Assembly: GCA_018239705.1 (NCBI GenBank)
Contig: JAFEGS010000023.1
Coordinates: 1 to 8,756 of the forward strand
DNA from: Verrucomicrobiota bacterium
GTDB taxonomy: Bacteria; Chlamydiota; Chlamydiia; Chlamydiales; FEN-1388
Direction: 5' to 3'
Length of the DNA: 8,756 bases
Part shown: piece by piece, positions 6,588 to 8,756 of the stretch
How positions within the stretch are numbered: the stretch's first letter is position 1
Layout: each line of letters opens with the position of its first letter
The notes under the pieces: generated by a model
What the model was told of the DNA's origin: nothing
Database searches by the model: none
The model's input: the letters and a program-made list of their open reading frames with translations, nothing else
Translations under genes and position numbers: made by a program

Positions 6588-8348
6588 ATGGTACATTATC
6601 AACGTTCACATTTTTGTGGCGACCTTCGTCAGTCTGATGTAGGACACTCTGTAACTTTAACAGGATGGGTCCATCGGCTGCGAGATTTTGGCGGGATTAT
6701 CTTTCTCGATTTGCGAGATCGCTATGGAATCACACAAATTGTTCTCGATCTCAACAAAAATCCTGATATCTACACGCTGGGTCAAGGATTAAAGGCCGAG
6801 TATGTGATTGCCATTCGCGGAGAGGTGAGCAAGCGGCAAGATCCCAACCCGAAGATTCCGACAGGGGAGATAGAAATTTTTGCAACTGAGCTGCATGTTC
6901 TTTCAAAGTCCGACGTCCCTCCCTTCACTATTGCAGATAGTACTATTGAGGTGAATGAAGAGCTGAGGCTTACCTATCGCTACCTCGATATGCGTAAAGG
7001 AAAAATTTTACATAATCTTGTCCTCAGACATAAGGCGATGCTTGCGACGAGAAAGTTTCTCGACAGCCAAAATTTCACTGAGGTGGTGACTCCTATTTTG
7101 GGTAAGTCAACGCCAGAAGGCGCTCGTGACTATCTTGTGCCTTCGAGAGTATCTCCCGGGATGTTCTATGCACTTCCCCAGTCGCCGCAGATGTATAAAC
7201 AGCTTCTGATGATAGGTGGGCTCGATCGCTATTTCCAGATCGCTCTCTGTTTCAGAGACGAAGATTTGCGAGCAGATCGTCAGCCTGAGTTTGCCCAGAT
7301 CGATATGGAGATGAGCTTTGCAACTCAAGAAGAGCTTTTTTCGATTGTAGAAGAGCTCATGCAGGCAATCTTCCAAGCGTGTGGAGATATCCCACTCGAT
7401 GCGCCATTTCTCCGTATGACCTATAATGACTGTATGGAACGCTATGGATGTGATAAGCCCGACCTTCGCTTTGGTATGGAGCTGCAGCGGCTCGACAGGC
7501 TGGTAAAAGAGTCGGCATTCCCTCCATTTGTCCAAGCGCTTTCACATGAGGGATGCATCAAAGGCTTTTGCATACAAGGCGGGGCCGATATCTCTCGCAA
7601 AAAAATAGATGAGTATACGCAGTTTGCTGTTCAGTTTGGACTGCAGGGGCTTTACTGGATCAAGCGGCAAGAGGGTGCCTATTCCTCAAGCATTGCCAAG
7701 TTTTTATCAGATGAGCAGAAAGATGAACTGGGAGTAGCGCTTGGCCTGCAGGAGGGCGATGCAGCCTTTATTGTCTGTGGAAGCACCAAAAAGGTCAATC
7801 AGACGCTCGATCACTTGCGCCGTCGAATAGCTGCTGATCGCAACATCATCGATAAGACACAGTATAAGTTTCTTTGGGTGACAGACTTTCCTCTTTTTGC
7901 ATGGAATGGGGAAGAAGAAAGGCTCGAAAGTGAGCATCACCCATTTACATCGCCCCATCTAGACGACATGCACCTGCTGGAGACCGATCCCTTAAAAGTG
8001 CGCTCGTCCAGCTATGACCTCGTTTTAAATGGATATGAGATTGCTTCTGGTTCGCAAAGAATCCATGATAGCGATCTGCAGGATGCTATTTTCCGCGTGT
8101 TAGGCCTCGATGAGAAGATGCGACTAGAGCGCTTTGGCTTCTTTATCGAAGCGCTGAAATATGGTACGCCCCCGCACATTGGGCTTGCCCTTGGCTTTGA
8201 TCGCATCGTGATGGTTCTCACTGATGCTGAAGGGATTCGCGATGTCATCGCCTTCCCTAAGACAAATAGGGCGAGTGACCTCATGACCGGAGCGCCTGCA
8301 GAGGTCGCACAAGTACAATTACAAGAGCTCAAAATTGCAACGACGTGA
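6588..8348 (+). CDS. aspS: aspartyl-tRNA synthetase, bacterial type
   Basis: A 586-aa class IIb synthetase. The N-terminal OB-fold that reads the anticodon covers about 1-105 (LTGWVHRLRDFGGIIFLDLRD). The catalytic core has the flipping loop with STPEGARDYLVPSR (174-187), PQSPQMYKQLLM (197-208), motif 2 FRDEDLRADRQPEF (222-235), the EHHPFTSP segment (449-456), NGYEIASGSQRIHD (481-494) and motif 3 LGFDRI (535-540). The bacterial GAD insertion lies at about 290-420, which explains the length and excludes the shorter archaeal/eukaryal form. Position 34 is Phe, in the loop that I recall as influencing tRNA-Asp versus tRNA-Asn discrimination. If the organism lacks AsnRS, as I recall for Chlamydia, the enzyme would also mischarge tRNA-Asn for GatCAB. 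A weak AAGAGA (6573-6578) precedes the ATG, suggesting translation linked to hisS. Confidence 0.98.
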   Translation: MVHYQRSHFCGDLRQSDVGHSVTLTGWVHRLRDFGGIIFLDLRDRYGITQIVLDLNKNPDIYTLGQGLKAEYVIAIRGEVSKRQDPNPKIPTGEIEIFATELHVLSKSDVPPFTIADSTIEVNEELRLTYRYLDMRKGKILHNLVLRHKAMLATRKFLDSQNFTEVVTPILGKSTPEGARDYLVPSRVSPGMFYALPQSPQMYKQLLMIGGLDRYFQIALCFRDEDLRADRQPEFAQIDMEMSFATQEELFSIVEELMQAIFQACGDIPLDAPFLRMTYNDCMERYGCDKPDLRFGMELQRLDRLVKESAFPPFVQALSHEGCIKGFCIQGGADISRKKIDEYTQFAVQFGLQGLYWIKRQEGAYSSSIAKFLSDEQKDELGVALGLQEGDAAFIVCGSTKKVNQTLDHLRRRIAADRNIIDKTQYKFLWVTDFPLFAWNGEEERLESEHHPFTSPHLDDMHLLETDPLKVRSSSYDLVLNGYEIASGSQRIHDSDLQDAIFRVLGLDEKMRLERFGFFIEALKYGTPPHIGLALGFDRIVMVLTDAEGIRDVIAFPKTNRASDLMTGAPAEVAQVQLQELKIATT

Positions 8349-8359
8349 AGGAGAAAAAT

Positions 8360-8756
8360 ATGTTTGCAAAACTGTCTATTAAATATCTGCTGCTTGCCGG
8401 GACTTGGGTCTGTCTTGCTAGCGTACCTGCTTTTGCAGGTAGTACTACGACGCCACCACCTGCTACCCCAGCGGCGGCTGAGCCACCAAAGAAAAAAATT
8501 CCTACGAAGGAAGAACTTCTTGCTCCCGAATATGTAAAGAAACTTTCTCAAACATATGGCCATTTCATACGCAAAAACCTAGACAACCCAGTTGTGAAGC
8601 TGAACGTCACAGATGTGATGAAGGGCATGCAAGATGCAACTGATGGAAAACCGGCGCCTCTTAAAGATGGTGAGTGCGAAGAGGCCTTTCGCTTGCTCCA
8701 GCAGTATGCGCAGGAAGAGATGCTAAAGACCAATCTCGAAGAGTCGGAAACCTTCT
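8360..8756 (+). CDS. mip: Mip-like FKBP-type peptidyl-prolyl isomerase, 3' end missing
   Basis: The first 132 residues of a secreted protein. MFAKLSIKYLLLAGTWVCLA followed by SVPAFA is a clear signal peptide with a likely signal peptidase I site after AFA (residue 26). A Pro/Thr/Ala-rich linker (27-48) follows. Then comes the FKBP_N dimerisation domain of Mip/FkpA proteins: LSQTYGHFIRKNLDNP, VVKLNVTDVMKGMQDATDGK, and a long helix EEAFRLLQQYAQEEM. The catalytic FKBP domain would lie beyond the window. Mip proteins catalyse prolyl cis-trans isomerisation in the periplasm or on the outer membrane, and in Legionella and Chlamydia they aid infection. The start is fixed by AAGGAG (8348-8353) with a 6-nt spacer; it overlaps the last base of the aspS stop, and the intergenic gap is 11 bp. 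The only signal-region cysteine (Cys18, after TWV) does not fit a lipobox, unlike the Chlamydia protein described as a lipoprotein. Confidence 0.9.
   Translation, partial: MFAKLSIKYLLLAGTWVCLASVPAFAGSTTTPPPATPAAAEPPKKKIPTKEELLAPEYVKKLSQTYGHFIRKNLDNPVVKLNVTDVMKGMQDATDGKPAPLKDGECEEAFRLLQQYAQEEMLKTNLEESETF

Noticed and set aside
8012..8563. A 183-codon minus-strand open frame across the aspS-mip junction
   Set aside because: It is antisense to the conserved motif 3 region of aspS and the mip signal peptide, with low-complexity Arg/Ser/Trp composition. The plus-strand genes explain the region fully.

Overview
The window most likely comes from a member of the Chlamydiae, probably an environmental (Parachlamydia-, Waddlia- or Simkania-like) lineage rather than Chlamydia itself. 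The main evidence is the tight co-directional run hisS - aspS - mip-like gene at the right end. This is the order I recall for Chlamydia trachomatis (CT543-CT542-CT541). The partial Mip protein also has a chlamydial/Legionella-type FKBP N-terminal dimerisation domain. The lineage is inferred from synteny and motifs, not from a database search.

Left part (1-1936): the 3' end of an AAA_14/DUF4143 ATPase gene, cut by the window edge, is followed by a 243-aa PTPMT1/DSP-type phosphatase with an intact HC-x5-R-S loop. A short hairpin separates the phosphatase from a convergent gene.

Middle part (1937-4106): a minus-strand Gfo/Idh/MocA oxidoreductase is divergent from a LysR-type regulator. This divergon layout suggests that the regulator controls the oxidoreductase. 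The intergenic region holds the most striking structure of the window. It is a 165-bp, almost fully palindromic element (2917-3081) flanked by a perfect 8-bp direct repeat TTTATTAA, and it has no coding capacity. It looks like a MITE-type non-autonomous transposable element inserted into the 5' leader of the oxidoreductase, right against its Shine-Dalgarno sequence. Removing the element and one repeat copy leaves an ordinary 104-bp divergent intergenic region.

Right part (4127-8756): a 366-aa single-pass membrane protein of unknown function is followed by histidyl-tRNA synthetase, aspartyl-tRNA synthetase and the start of a secreted Mip-like peptidyl-prolyl isomerase, all on the plus strand. 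Gaps of 16 and 11 bp between hisS, aspS and mip point to one transcript. No tRNA, rRNA, CRISPR array or transposase gene was found. Apart from the 277-bp divergent region, no stretch approaching 300 bases lacks a gene.
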